Assembly: GCA_016709995.1 (NCBI GenBank)
Contig: JADJLQ010000001.1
Location: 2,080,001 to 2,144,000 of the forward strand
Source: Saprospiraceae bacterium
Lineage (GTDB): Bacteria; Bacteroidota; Bacteroidia; Chitinophagales; Saprospiraceae
Direction: 5' to 3'
Length of the DNA: 64,000 nucleotides
The notes beneath the pieces are model-generated. The model was not told where the DNA came from, made no database searches, and saw only the letters and a program-made list of their open reading frames with translations. The translations under genes were made by a program, and so were the position numbers. Shown in pieces: positions 27,536-36,052 of the stretch; within the stretch, counting starts at the first letter, position 1, and each line of letters opens with the position of its first letter.

Positions 27536-28736
27536 TGGTTAAATTTAATGAATTATCCGGGGTATGATCCACATAAAAGTACAGAATGCCTATAGACACC
27601 CAAACTGAAGTATAGATAAGATAAGGGTAAGGGATCACTATGAAATTATAAAATACGACAAGCGTTAGTTTCAGCCAGGCAAGTTTATACCATTGGTTGT
27701 TTTTCTTTAAAGTCAATATCATCACGACCGCTACGAGTACCAAAAGTATGATTTGCAGCCAATAGACTTGTGTATAATGATCTACGCCTGCCATAGATGA
27801 AAATCCTAACCCTTCTTCCATTACAGTCAGGTATTTATTTGGATTGGTTGAAATAGCACTTAGATAATTTCCAGATAGGTTTATAAAACTACTAAGATTA
27901 CCCCATGCCCCGGTGACCGTTATCAACAATACCACTGTAGTCGTCGCTGAGACGGCATATTTAACAAGTTTGCTTTTATCATCCCACTTCAAATAATATA
28001 AGAGGAGTGCAATACTATAAAAAGCTATACCATATCTACTCAACATGCATAGTGCGACCAAAATACCGGTAGCCATTACATTTTTTTTATAGAGGCTGAT
28101 CACCAAACCAATATAATAGGCATATACCACGCCCTCCTCAGCCAGGACAAGGGTTTCATTGCGCACATTCAGTACATAATCAAACCAAAGGCCGATCAAA
28201 ATAAAAGTCATCAGTGTGCCCAAGAAAGTTCTATGACTCAAGAGCATGACCAATATAGATATCAGAAGCATCCCATAAGTAATCCATCTCAAATCAAAAT
28301 CAAAGAGGATAGCAGGTACAAATGGTATCCACATAGCAGGCAGATACACCGGCATCACTCCCCCCCAGATCTCCGGGATCAAGGTGTATACTCCAGATGC
28401 TGATATCCATCGCTGACACATTATCTTGATGACCGGCAACATATCTGCATGGGTGAAATCAAGTGAGTTTAGCAAATAGAGATGATTCAGCTTTGGTATA
28501 CTCCAGGCACATAAAATCAATAATAAAATAAATGATACCCAGTGATATTGAGTCAATCCTTTACCATAGTACACGGTCTTTGAAAATAATAATATCACTA
28601 CACCAATGGCACTGACAAAATGCAGCCATCGACATGCATTCATGGATAGGGTATTTTGCCAATAGGTCGAGGACAATACCTCCATCAACACCATTAAAAA
28701 CAGTATAATCGATTTTATATTTTGACTTAAACCCAT
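27519..28736 (-). CDS. Polytopic membrane protein of unknown function
   Basis: A 405-residue protein with about ten hydrophobic helices. The layout (a long first loop with DFTHADMLPVIK, then PVYLPAMWIPFVPAILF) is reminiscent of GT-C-fold glycosyltransferases such as the GT87 type, but no catalytic motif can be assigned, so this is only a suggestion. It precedes and overlaps the mutase gene by 17 bp. A -7 element lies 10 bases upstream of its ATG. Confidence 0.7.
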   Translation of the reverse strand: MGLSQNIKSIILFLMVLMEVLSSTYWQNTLSMNACRWLHFVSAIGVVILLFSKTVYYGKGLTQYHWVSFILLLILCAWSIPKLNHLYLLNSLDFTHADMLPVIKIMCQRWISASGVYTLIPEIWGGVMPVYLPAMWIPFVPAILFDFDLRWITYGMLLISILVMLLSHRTFLGTLMTFILIGLWFDYVLNVRNETLVLAEEGVVYAYYIGLVISLYKKNVMATGILVALCMLSRYGIAFYSIALLLYYLKWDDKSKLVKYAVSATTTVVLLITVTGAWGNLSSFINLSGNYLSAISTNPNKYLTVMEEGLGFSSMAGVDHYTQVYWLQIILLVLVAVVMILTLKKNNQWYKLAWLKLTLVVFYNFIVIPYPYLIYTSVWVSIGILYFYVDHTPDNSLNLTNASTH

Positions 28737-28746
28737 TTTTACAGGC

Positions 28747-28754
28747 CAAATGTA
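28747..28754 (-). promoter_or_regulatory. -7 element TACATTTG upstream of the polytopic protein gene
   Basis: Matches TAnnTTTG on the minus strand; 10 bases before the ATG at 28736, implying a very short leader. Confidence 0.42.
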
Positions 28755-28792
28755 GAATTTAGTATTGACTTAAACATTTGATTTTGATATGC

Positions 28793-28897
28793 TTACAACA
28801 GGTTGACTCTGTTGTCAATCACTGTTAGCTTATCGTTTGGACTTTTTAAGCTTTCTTTAAAAGCCTCGGGATCATTTATGGTTACCTTTGTGCTCAT
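28793..28897 (-). CDS. Possible 34-residue small protein
   Basis: A short uninterrupted frame with ATG and TAA stop, beginning MSTKVTINDPEAFKESL, lies in the 273-bp gap between the polytopic gene and the lytic transglycosylase gene. The composition is that of a soluble, charged peptide, unlike random translation of AT-rich DNA. There is no recognised homologue, no clear promoter and no ribosome binding site. It may be a real small protein or chance. Confidence 0.3.
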   Translation of the reverse strand: MSTKVTINDPEAFKESLKSPNDKLTVIDNRVNLL

Positions 28898-29009
28898 TCT
28901 ACAGACAATTAAATTAAAATATTTATATGTTATTGTTGGAAGGAAAAGAAGAAATCTAAATTAATTTTAGTTTCTTAGCATCAGATTTTTTAGACAATTA
29001 AAGTTCCAA

Positions 29010-30506
29010 ATGCAATTAAGCAACATTAGACTAGCCATTTTATTTTCTGCAATCTATTTATTTAGCTCGTTTTCTTTCATGTCAGCGGCCCCTACTCCAT
29101 CAGTGGAAAATAATATTGTTGAAAAAATTTATAACGATCTGTTTGTAGACATCAGCGATGAAGAATTAGAGAATCGTATCATGTCTGTCACCAATTTATT
29201 AGAGCCTAAGTTCACGGCTGAAGTAAAAGGATATTTAAGAGTTTATCTTACTTCCAGACCACAGTGGACACAGATTTTATTAGGTCGTACTTCTATCTAT
29301 TTCCCAATCTTCGAAAAGAAAATTGAAGAAAAAGGGATGCCTAATGATGTCAAATTTATAAGCATCATAGAGTCTGCTTTACGCACGGACGCGCGCAGCC
29401 GCGTTGGTGCACAGGGATTGTGGCAGTTTATGCCTGGTACTGCCAAAGACAATAGGTTAGTCATAGACAAATATGTGGATGAAAGAGATGATCCATATAG
29501 AGCTACCGATGCTGCATTGGAATATCTTTCGAGCTTGTATGGCCGATACAATGATTGGGCACTGGCCATAGCCGCTTATAACAGTGGACCGGGCAGAGTC
29601 AATCAAGCGATTGCCATCTCCGGTTCCAGAAATTTTTGGCAAATGCGGAATTATCTGCCAAAAGAGACAAGAAATTATGTGCCGGCTTTTCTAGCTGCTG
29701 CTTATATGATGAAGTATTATTCAGAGTACTACATTTCCCCGGAGACCCCAAGGTTGGACTTTCAGATTAACAGGCCGTTTAAGATTTATGATGAACTAAC
29801 TTTTGAAAAAATATCAGCTATTACAGGGTTGTCCATCAGTGATGTCAAATTTTTAAACACTTCATTTAGAAAAGATGTAATACCAACCAATTCTATAGGT
29901 TACACCTTGTTATTACCTTCAAGAGTAGCTAATAAAATGGATCAATATCTGAACAATGTAGAGAAACCTGATCATTCAAAGACTGAAGATCCTCAGCGGG
30001 AGCTTATAGATAGCAGTTTGATGGACCAGGTCTTTTACGATCATGTATTATATGACGCTCAGCCTGGTGAAAAACTCAAAGACATCGCTGATATGTTTAA
30101 GGTGGACAAGTACAATATCAGACATTGGAATTCCATGAGTTCAGATGATATCAATCCAGACCAACCCATGGTGATACATTATATCAAGAACGAAAACCAT
30201 ATCTCCGTAAATAATATCTCCAGGAAATTTGTGAAGCGCAACAAGGTAGCCATCACTAAAATTCCTTCTAAAATCCAGAAATTAAATGCATTGCAAAAAG
30301 CATTTCCTGCTTTTTATAATAAGGTGAATGTAAAGACCAATGAGTTTCAAAATCTTGATTTAAGAGATCATTATAGATTGCGCAGAGGAGAAAGTTTTCA
30401 GGATGTTATTCGCAAAAACCCCAACCTGTCACTGGAGGATATGCAGGCCGGTATGATTAGAAACACCAATCCTGCTGCGACCATCGTCATCCCGATCAGC
30501 AAATAG
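29010..30506 (+). CDS. MltD-like lytic murein transglycosylase with LysM-like domains
   Basis: A 498-residue protein with an N-terminal signal sequence (LAILFSAIYLFSSFSFMSA). The SLT domain at about 105-235 has catalytic Glu121 in ISIIESALR and the motifs GAQGLWQFMPGTAK and AIAAYNSGPGRVNQAI. Two LysM-like modules follow: about 345-380 (HVLYDAQPGEKLKDIADMF) and about 450-495 (YRLRRGESFQDVI), the second degenerate. It cleaves peptidoglycan with formation of 1,6-anhydro-MurNAc in the periplasm. It is a single gene on its strand. Confidence 0.9.
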   Translation: MQLSNIRLAILFSAIYLFSSFSFMSAAPTPSVENNIVEKIYNDLFVDISDEELENRIMSVTNLLEPKFTAEVKGYLRVYLTSRPQWTQILLGRTSIYFPIFEKKIEEKGMPNDVKFISIIESALRTDARSRVGAQGLWQFMPGTAKDNRLVIDKYVDERDDPYRATDAALEYLSSLYGRYNDWALAIAAYNSGPGRVNQAIAISGSRNFWQMRNYLPKETRNYVPAFLAAAYMMKYYSEYYISPETPRLDFQINRPFKIYDELTFEKISAITGLSISDVKFLNTSFRKDVIPTNSIGYTLLLPSRVANKMDQYLNNVEKPDHSKTEDPQRELIDSSLMDQVFYDHVLYDAQPGEKLKDIADMFKVDKYNIRHWNSMSSDDINPDQPMVIHYIKNENHISVNNISRKFVKRNKVAITKIPSKIQKLNALQKAFPAFYNKVNVKTNEFQNLDLRDHYRLRRGESFQDVIRKNPNLSLEDMQAGMIRNTNPAATIVIPISK

Positions 30507-30648
30507 ATTATTTAAAAAAAATCGTTAGGATTTAATTTTTTATCCTACGGATTGACGAAGGCATTGCAAAGTAATTTCTTGCCAGGGTTAATTTTATTAA
30601 ATGATCACGTATTTATTATACTTATGACGGTCTAAGCTCTCATGTAAG

Positions 30649-30681
30649 CTAAGCTTAGTTTAACTCGTAAGCTAGCTTACG
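30649..30681. repeat. Paired palindromes CTAAGCTTAG and CGTAAGCTAGCTTACG
   Basis: Two perfect palindromes lie 7 bases apart in non-coding DNA and share the TAAGCT half-site. They could be an operator or a structured transcript end; the sequence does not decide. Confidence 0.6.
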
Positions 30682-30820
30682 GATGTACGTTTACCCCACG
30701 CATTAAGCCATTTACAACATATTAACAAATAATTTAATATGTTTGAAGCCTTTTACTACTTACAGTAAATCAATTAGTTAGCATCTTATTTGACGATTGT
30801 TATCAATCGATTAACAGACA

Positions 30821-30838
30821 TTGGCACAAGTTTGGCAT
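30821..30838 (+). promoter_or_regulatory. Putative sigma-54 promoter upstream of the glucosaminidase gene
   Basis: TTGGCACAAGTTTGGCAT carries the -24 GG and -12 GC with the required 10-base spacing and one mismatch in the -12 TTGC. It lies 64 bases upstream of the ATG at 30902. Confidence 0.45.
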
Positions 30839-30901
30839 TCTACCCATTAACTAATTTATTTATATGAAATTTTATCACGAAACCTGAAAAAAACAATTGT
30901 A

Positions 30902-32161
30902 ATGATTCTGAGAATGACAAAAATCGTGTTGATCCTACTTATGTACTCTTATGCCTTGCACGCAGAGCCTGCTGAAAATGTCCGTATGATATCTTATATC
31001 GAACAATATAAATATCTGGCCATACAGGAAATGCATCGTACCCAGATACCAGCGAGTATCAAACTTGCTCAGGCTATCCTGGAATCACAAGCCGGTTCCA
31101 GTTTACTTGCTATCAAAGCCAACAACCATTTTGGTATCAAATGTGGTGACCGATGGACTGGAGGCACTTATTATCTCAAAGATGACGACTATGACAAACA
31201 TGGCAATCATATCCAATCATGTTTCCGGGCATATAGTGATCCGATGGAGAGTTTTATGGCCCATAGCAATTTTATTACCGGGGAAGGCAGAATGACCAAT
31301 AGGTATGCTTCATTGTTTTTGTTACCTAGTGACGACTATAAAGGATGGGCAGAAGGATTGCAAAAAGCAGGTTATGCCACTCATCCTTTGTATGCAAAAC
31401 GGTTGATCAGTATCATTCAAGATTATCGATTATATGTCTATGATAAGAATGCCAGCCAACCTACTCCTGATGCTCCTCCCGGCTTTTTCATGGATAAAGA
31501 AAAATCACCTTTTACCAAAGTCAATGGGTTAAAGAGTGTATTTGTAGATCATCAGGCTAGCCCTGCAGAGATTGCTATGGATTTTAACCTTCCGGTTGAA
31601 TTGGTCATGAAATACAATGAAATATTGACAGATGAAAATGCAGCCATCGGCACGCCTATGTATGTATTTCTGGAAAAAAAGAAAAAGAAAAGTTCTACAC
31701 AAAAAGAATATCACCTTGTATCCAAGGGTGAAACTATCGAGTCTATATCCCAACTCTATGGCATCCAGGCTAAATATCTTTATCGTAGAAATCGTATAAA
31801 ATCGGGGAGTCAACCATCTGTTGGCTCCAAGATATATCTTTCACGTAGATCAAAATATGCTCCAAACCTACAAATGGCCAGCACGAATCAACCACAGATG
31901 ATGGCTACTACTACTCCAGAACAAAATCTCCCCGTAGTACCAAAAGAAAACAATGAAAACAAAATCATTCAGTCAGTTCGTACTCCGTTAGAACAAACCC
32001 TCACCTCAATCAATGAAAACGATGCTTATTATACTGTACAGGAAAAAGATACCTTATTCAGCATAGCCAAAAAATTCAACACCACAGTAGCTACCTTAAA
32101 GTCTTTAAACCAACTTGAACTAGACACCATCAAAATTGGCCAACAGTTGAAAACCAAATAA
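30902..32161 (+). CDS. Endo-beta-N-acetylglucosaminidase (FlgJ/LytG type) with two LysM domains
   Basis: This 419-residue protein has a signal peptide (KIVLILLMYSYALHA). The glucosaminidase domain at about 30-180 contains the catalytic Glu61 in AQAILESQAGSS and the NNHFGIKC block (about 74-81). A linker follows, then LysM modules at about 270-315 and 374-419 (YYTVQEKDTLFSIAKKFN) that bind peptidoglycan. It cleaves MurNAc-GlcNAc bonds. An ATG four codons in (30914) is an alternative start. It is followed by a strong terminator, so it is monocistronic. Confidence 0.9.
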   Translation: MILRMTKIVLILLMYSYALHAEPAENVRMISYIEQYKYLAIQEMHRTQIPASIKLAQAILESQAGSSLLAIKANNHFGIKCGDRWTGGTYYLKDDDYDKHGNHIQSCFRAYSDPMESFMAHSNFITGEGRMTNRYASLFLLPSDDYKGWAEGLQKAGYATHPLYAKRLISIIQDYRLYVYDKNASQPTPDAPPGFFMDKEKSPFTKVNGLKSVFVDHQASPAEIAMDFNLPVELVMKYNEILTDENAAIGTPMYVFLEKKKKKSSTQKEYHLVSKGETIESISQLYGIQAKYLYRRNRIKSGSQPSVGSKIYLSRRSKYAPNLQMASTNQPQMMATTTPEQNLPVVPKENNENKIIQSVRTPLEQTLTSINENDAYYTVQEKDTLFSIAKKFNTTVATLKSLNQLELDTIKIGQQLKTK

Positions 32162-32213
32162 AAATATACAAATTATACTTTCCCAAGACGAGAGTATTTA
32201 AAACCAACCTGAT

Positions 32214-32243
32214 AAGCTTTCACCCCCAGTGAAAGCTTTTTTT
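32214..32243 (+). terminator. Intrinsic terminator after the glucosaminidase gene
   Basis: A 10-bp perfect stem (AAGCTTTCAC at 32214-32223, GTGAAAGCTT at 32229-32238) with a five-base loop, followed by T residues to 32243. Confidence 0.88.
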
Positions 32244-32276
32244 ATGTCATTTTTGGTCGTAAAACACCAATTAACC

Positions 32277-32319
32277 TGCCATATTGTCGTCCATTTTGAC
32301 CATTTGCTGCCATTATGAC
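32277..32319. repeat. Three imperfect copies of a TGCCATnnTGnC element upstream of hsp20
   Basis: Copies at 32277-32288 (TGCCATATTGTC), 32289-32300 (GTCCATTTTGAC) and 32308-32319 (TGCCATTATGAC). Each is an approximate dyad (TGnCA...TGnCA). They lie 13-55 bases upstream of the sigma-54-like site, consistent with activator binding sites. Confidence 0.5.
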
Positions 32320-32331
32320 TTGCATTTTCAC

Positions 32332-32348
32332 TTGGAACGCGATTTGAT
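32332..32348 (+). promoter_or_regulatory. Sigma-54-like promoter of the hsp20 pair
   Basis: TTGGAACGCGATTTGAT has -24 GG and a -12 G at exact sigma-54 spacing; two positions differ from consensus (the C of GGCAC and the C of TTGC). It is 36 bases upstream of the ATG at 32385. Confidence 0.35.
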
Positions 32349-32379
32349 TTAATGAAAGTCTAAACAATTAAATCAAATC
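32341..32379 (+). promoter_or_regulatory. 13-bp inverted repeat in the hsp20 leader (possible RNA thermometer or operator)
   Basis: GATTTGATTTAAT at 32341-32353 and its exact complement ATTAAATCAAATC at 32367-32379, with a 13-base loop, end 5 bases before the ATG. If transcribed, it would form an AU-rich hairpin abutting the start codon. If the sigma-54-like promoter is used, the 5' arm would not be in the RNA and the repeat would act as DNA. Confidence 0.5.
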
Positions 32380-32384
32380 ACAAA

Positions 32385-32816
32385 ATGAATAAACATTTTA
32401 AATTCCCATTTTGGAATCCCGAACTTGAACAAGTTGTAGAGGATTTTATCAAATCAGTACAAGTAGATAATACCAAAGATTTTGGCTGGTCCTGGACACG
32501 CCCTTTGGCCAATATTGAAGAGTCCCCGGAAAGCTACATCATTTCTTTAGCAGCCCCTGGATTGGAAAAGCCAGACTTTAATCTATCTGTCGATCAAAAT
32601 ATCCTGAAAGTCACCGTCGACAAACCTAAGACCGAAAACTCCAACAAAAAGTTGAAGTCAGAGTTTAGCTATCACCATTTTACCAGAAACTTTAAAATAA
32701 GCCAGGATGTCAATAAAGAAAGCATCAAGGCTGCCTATGCTAATGGTGTGCTAACAATCACTTTACCAAAGAAAGAAGGTGCTCAGGATAGCCCAAAGAC
32801 AATCAACATTCTTTAA
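32385..32816 (+). CDS. Small heat-shock protein Hsp20 (first copy)
   Basis: This 143-residue protein has an alpha-crystallin domain at about 38-133 (SYIISLAAPGLEKPDFNLSV, then the GVLTITLPKKE strand at about 124-134). It is an ATP-independent holdase that binds unfolding proteins in the cytoplasm. It is the first of two tandem hsp20 genes, separated by 25 bp. The upstream DNA holds a sigma-54-like site, repeated elements and a strong inverted repeat. Confidence 0.9.
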   Translation: MNKHFKFPFWNPELEQVVEDFIKSVQVDNTKDFGWSWTRPLANIEESPESYIISLAAPGLEKPDFNLSVDQNILKVTVDKPKTENSNKKLKSEFSYHHFTRNFKISQDVNKESIKAAYANGVLTITLPKKEGAQDSPKTINIL

Positions 32817-32841
32817 TCACATTTTTAAAACATATTTAACT

Positions 32842-33243
32842 ATGAACTTAATCACTTATAATCCATTTTTCACCACCAAATTTAATAATCGGGTGAGTGA
32901 CACTGAACAGAGTTATTCTCCTTCAGTCAATATTCTGGAAAAAGAAAACGGCTTTTTTCTCGAAGTCGTAAGCCCTGGAATGGCCAAATCAGATTTCAAA
33001 ATTGAAGTCAAAAACAAACAATTGACGATTTCTGCTGAGAAACAAAAAGCAAATGAAACAGTAGAAAGCGATAAAGTTTGGCGAAAAGAATATACGCTAG
33101 ATTCTTTCAACAGAAGTTTTTACCTGCCTGCTTCGGTAGAGGCTGACGCTATTGAAGCCAATTATGATCAGGGTATTTTAAAAATATTTATCCCTAAAAA
33201 GGCCGAAGCCATCCCTACTGTCAAAAACATCGAAGTAGCCTAA
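32842..33243 (+). CDS. Small heat-shock protein Hsp20 (second copy)
   Basis: This 133-residue protein has an alpha-crystallin domain (SVNILEKENGFFLEVVSPGM at about 27-46; GILKIFIPKK at about 112-121). It is diverged from the first copy, so it may form mixed oligomers. The ATG at 32842 is preferred: the frame extends upstream into the first gene, but family members start near here. Both genes end at the terminator at 33266. Confidence 0.88.
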   Translation: MNLITYNPFFTTKFNNRVSDTEQSYSPSVNILEKENGFFLEVVSPGMAKSDFKIEVKNKQLTISAEKQKANETVESDKVWRKEYTLDSFNRSFYLPASVEADAIEANYDQGILKIFIPKKAEAIPTVKNIEVA

Positions 33244-33265
33244 CGGAGGGATCATACAAAATATT

Positions 33266-33298
33266 AAGGGTCAGAAATTTTCTGACCCTTTATTATTT
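33266..33298 (+). terminator. Terminator of the hsp20 pair
   Basis: An 11-bp perfect stem (AAGGGTCAGAA / TTCTGACCCTT) spans 33266-33290, followed by an AT-rich, interrupted T tract (TATTATTT). Confidence 0.75.
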
Positions 33299-33483
33299 CC
33301 AAACGATTCATTTGCTATTTTGATGCGTTATAAAATAAACATTGCGAACCGATGCAATCCATTATTTAACTATTGTTAATTAATTCATATGAATAATAAA
33401 TATGTAAACATTTAACACAGTAAATACGCTTAATTAACATTACCGTTATAAATTTGTATAATATGTAATCAACCAGCTACCAA

Positions 33484-34152
33484 TTGAAGTACATCTTTAT
33501 TATATCATTTTTCTTTGTTTCGATGTCAGTCAATGCTCAGACGATGCTGACACTCGAGCCCAATCCTGTCAGCATGGTGGTCAAGTCCAATGATCTGGAT
33601 GTGGCTGGTAAAGCTTCTTTAAAAAATAATTCAAAGGATACCTTAATCGTAAAATGGTCTCGCAAAATAGAGAATATCACTCAAGGTTGGTCTAGTGCAG
33701 TATGTGACAAAAACTTTTGTTACATCCCCACCATCGATACTATGAAACTGGTCCTGGCTCCGGGTGAAATCAGCAATATGGATATACATGTTTATCCAAT
33801 GGGGATATCTGGCTCTGCCAAAGTCACTTTGCGTATCGAGCAAGTCGGCAGTCCGGACAATTTTGTTTCAGGCGCTTATTTTTTCAATCAGACGACTCCT
33901 TTAAAGAGCGATGTTGAAAAAGATGCGATTCAGCTCTACCCTAATCCCGCACAGGAATATTTTATGGTGACTTCACCGGTAGTGCTGGGTAAAATAGAAT
34001 TGTATAATATCACTGGCGACAAAGCCAAAGTCTATTATGCCTATAAAAATAAACGCTATTATATCGACGATGTACCCTCCGGCATCTATATGGTAAGGCT
34101 ATTAAATCTTCAGCAAGAAATAGTCAAAACAGTCGTCCTGAAGAAGAAATAA
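33484..34152 (+). CDS. Small T9SS-sorted secreted protein
   Basis: A 222-residue protein with a signal peptide (YIFIISFFFVSMSVNAQ), an Ig-like beta region (about 20-135) and a C-terminal T9SS sorting tail (QLYPNPAQEYFMVTS from about 150, then GIYMVRLL near the end). The only usable start is TTG at 33484: an in-frame TAA lies 15 bases upstream and there is no ATG before the signal peptide. It could be a surface adhesin or filament component; function unknown. Confidence 0.8.
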   Translation: MKYIFIISFFFVSMSVNAQTMLTLEPNPVSMVVKSNDLDVAGKASLKNNSKDTLIVKWSRKIENITQGWSSAVCDKNFCYIPTIDTMKLVLAPGEISNMDIHVYPMGISGSAKVTLRIEQVGSPDNFVSGAYFFNQTTPLKSDVEKDAIQLYPNPAQEYFMVTSPVVLGKIELYNITGDKAKVYYAYKNKRYYIDDVPSGIYMVRLLNLQQEIVKTVVLKKK

Positions 34153-34155
34153 TCC

Positions 34156-34563
34156 TTAAGCAGGATATTCCACATAATTTCTGGGTGTCTCATACAATCT
34201 AACTGTAATGTCATATTTGGCATCCAGCACAGATTTTAATATACTCCAAATAACATAACATACATTTTCTGCGGAAGGCAACAAGGCTTTAAATTCTGGG
34301 CAGTCTAGATTTAAGTTTTTATGATCAAATCTATCTTCGATTTCACGACCGATGATAGCCTTTAAGTCAAACAAATTTATCACAAAACCCGTATCCGGGT
34401 CTACTTCCCCGACCACCTTTACTTCTACTTCGTAATTATGCCCATGAAAATTGGGATTGGCACAGATACCAAATACCCTGTCATTGCGCTCGGCATCCCA
34501 GTGTGGATTATACAATCGATGTGCGGCATTAAAATGACCTCTTCTAAAAACTGCTACTTTCAT
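34156..34563 (-). CDS. queD: 6-carboxytetrahydropterin synthase (QueD/PTPS family)
   Basis: A 135-residue enzyme of the tetrahydropterin-synthase family, likely acting in queuosine biosynthesis. Zinc ligands are in HFNAAHRL (about 10-17) and HGHNYEVEV (about 40-48). The catalytic Cys is in the GICANPNFHGH segment, and the ETPRNYVEY C-terminal motif is intact. It could instead make a biopterin-type product; other queuosine genes are not in the window. Confidence 0.88.
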   Translation of the reverse strand: MKVAVFRRGHFNAAHRLYNPHWDAERNDRVFGICANPNFHGHNYEVEVKVVGEVDPDTGFVINLFDLKAIIGREIEDRFDHKNLNLDCPEFKALLPSAENVCYVIWSILKSVLDAKYDITVRLYETPRNYVEYPA

Positions 34564-34705
34564 TATGGAAGGTCAAAGTTCCTAAACTTTACGCGGAGTA
34601 AATGATTTTATTCAATTAAATTTTTAAAAATGGCAGTTTCCCAGGAAATGGTAATTCTTGAATTTGTAATGTTTTAACAGCTTAGCTGGCTGCCCCGATC
34701 TTAGT

Positions 34706-34713
34706 TATATTTG
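34706..34713 (+). promoter_or_regulatory. -7 element TATATTTG upstream of holB
   Basis: Matches TAnnTTTG; 29 bases before the holB ATG at 34743. Confidence 0.45.
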
Positions 34714-34742
34714 CATGTACCCAGTTCAGTCAAATCCTGCTT

Positions 34743-35873
34743 ATGAAGTTTTCAGACATTCCAGGAATGGAAACGGAGAAAAAAAGACTAGTCGCTTTTG
34801 TGCAGCAAGATCGGTTGCCCCATGCTTTATTGATCCATGGGCCAGAAGGTTCGGCCAAATTGGCTTTAGCCCTGGCTTTCTCGTCCTACCTCATGTGCGA
34901 GAACCCCCAAGATGGGCAAGCTTGCGGAGAATGCCTGGCCTGTCTAAAGACCTTCAAACTCATACATCCTGATATCCATTATTTTTTCCCTTTGTCAGGC
35001 AAAGACAATAAGTGTGATGAATGCATGCCTGACTGGCGCAGAGCTGTATTGGAAAATCCATATTTGACTGCCCCACATTGGCAAGAGATCATTGCGAAAG
35101 AAAACAAACTCCTCAATATCTCAGCAGATGAATGTCGGATCATGGTCAAAAAACTATCGCTGACTATCTACGAAGGGAAGTACAGGATATTATTGATCTG
35201 GCTACCCGAATACCTTGGAACACAAGGGAATATCTTATTGAAACTCATCGAAGAGCCTCCGGCCAACAGTCTTATATTATTGATTACCGAAAGTGTACAA
35301 TCTTTGATAGCCACCATCGTATCAAGATGCCAAACCTTGGCTATTCCTCGTTTTACAGATGAAAATATCAAGGTCACCCTATCAAAATTTGGCCTTAAAG
35401 ACGATCTGTTGATCACCAATATCGCCAGAACTGCTGAAGGTAATATGTATGAAGCTATCCGCATGGGTAGCGATCAAACCAACCCCCATAGCGAACAAAT
35501 GATACGCTGGTTGCGGCTCTGTTTTAAAAACAAAGCCAATGAGCTAATCTCCTGGTGCGAAGACTTTGCCACCGAAGGCAGGGACACTCATCGCCAATTT
35601 CTCAAATATGGATTAAATTTTTTAGATCAAATACTGAGGTACAAAGTGACCGGCCAGGAAATATCCGGGTTCAATCCAGATGAATGGAAAGGCATCAAAG
35701 GACTGTCCACACAATTAGAGATTGAAGATATTCGCTTGATGTCCGAGTTATTTAACGATCACATTGTATATATAGAGCGAAATGCCAATCCCAAAATATT
35801 ATTCAGTGCGCTGTCGCTGAATATTCACCAATTATTTTCTAAACAAAAAGTCCATCAGTTCAGATTGATTTAG
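34743..35873 (+). CDS. holB: DNA polymerase III delta' subunit
   Basis: This 376-residue clamp-loader subunit has LPHALLIHGPEGSAKLALAL (about 25-44) with a degenerate Walker A (Ala and Leu replace the second Gly and the Ser/Thr), as expected for a non-ATPase delta'. The zinc-site cysteines are in CGECLACLKTF, and the sensor-type region includes LLKLIEEPPANSLILLIT (about 166-183) and SRCQ. It is followed 180 bp later by the PSP1 gene, an order also seen in Bacillus (holB then yaaT/ricT). Confidence 0.9.
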   Translation: MKFSDIPGMETEKKRLVAFVQQDRLPHALLIHGPEGSAKLALALAFSSYLMCENPQDGQACGECLACLKTFKLIHPDIHYFFPLSGKDNKCDECMPDWRRAVLENPYLTAPHWQEIIAKENKLLNISADECRIMVKKLSLTIYEGKYRILLIWLPEYLGTQGNILLKLIEEPPANSLILLITESVQSLIATIVSRCQTLAIPRFTDENIKVTLSKFGLKDDLLITNIARTAEGNMYEAIRMGSDQTNPHSEQMIRWLRLCFKNKANELISWCEDFATEGRDTHRQFLKYGLNFLDQILRYKVTGQEISGFNPDEWKGIKGLSTQLEIEDIRLMSELFNDHIVYIERNANPKILFSALSLNIHQLFSKQKVHQFRLI

Positions 35874-36040
35874 AAAGTTGGAGTTTCCACTGATGGCTGG
35901 CTCATTCCGATTGATCGTTTTCCGAGGCAAATATGCTATGTCCTGAATGATCAGCAGATATCCGGGTGTCCCGGCTCACCAAGGTTATCTACTTCTAAAT
36001 AAACCAGTTATAAGTAGTTATATTCAATGATATAAAATTG

Positions 36041-36048
36041 TACCTTTG
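36041..36048 (+). promoter_or_regulatory. -7 element TACCTTTG 4 nt before the PSP1 ATG
   Basis: Matches TAnnTTTG. The four-base gap to the ATG at 36053 implies an essentially leaderless mRNA. Confidence 0.48.
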
Positions 36049-36052
36049 TTCA

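Larger units (their letters stand above)
30507..30901. other. 395-bp intergenic region with palindromes and a sigma-54-like site
   Basis: No coding frame is apparent. The region holds a cluster of palindromes built from AAGCT/AGCTT (30649-30658, and the perfect 16-mer at 30666-30681), an AT-rich stretch, and a sigma-54-type promoter candidate at 30821-30838. Confidence 0.6.

Noticed and set aside
30530..30556. TTAGGAT/ATCCTA stem as a terminator for the transglycosylase gene
   Set aside because: Only six pairs with an AT-rich loop and no T run after it; too weak to call.
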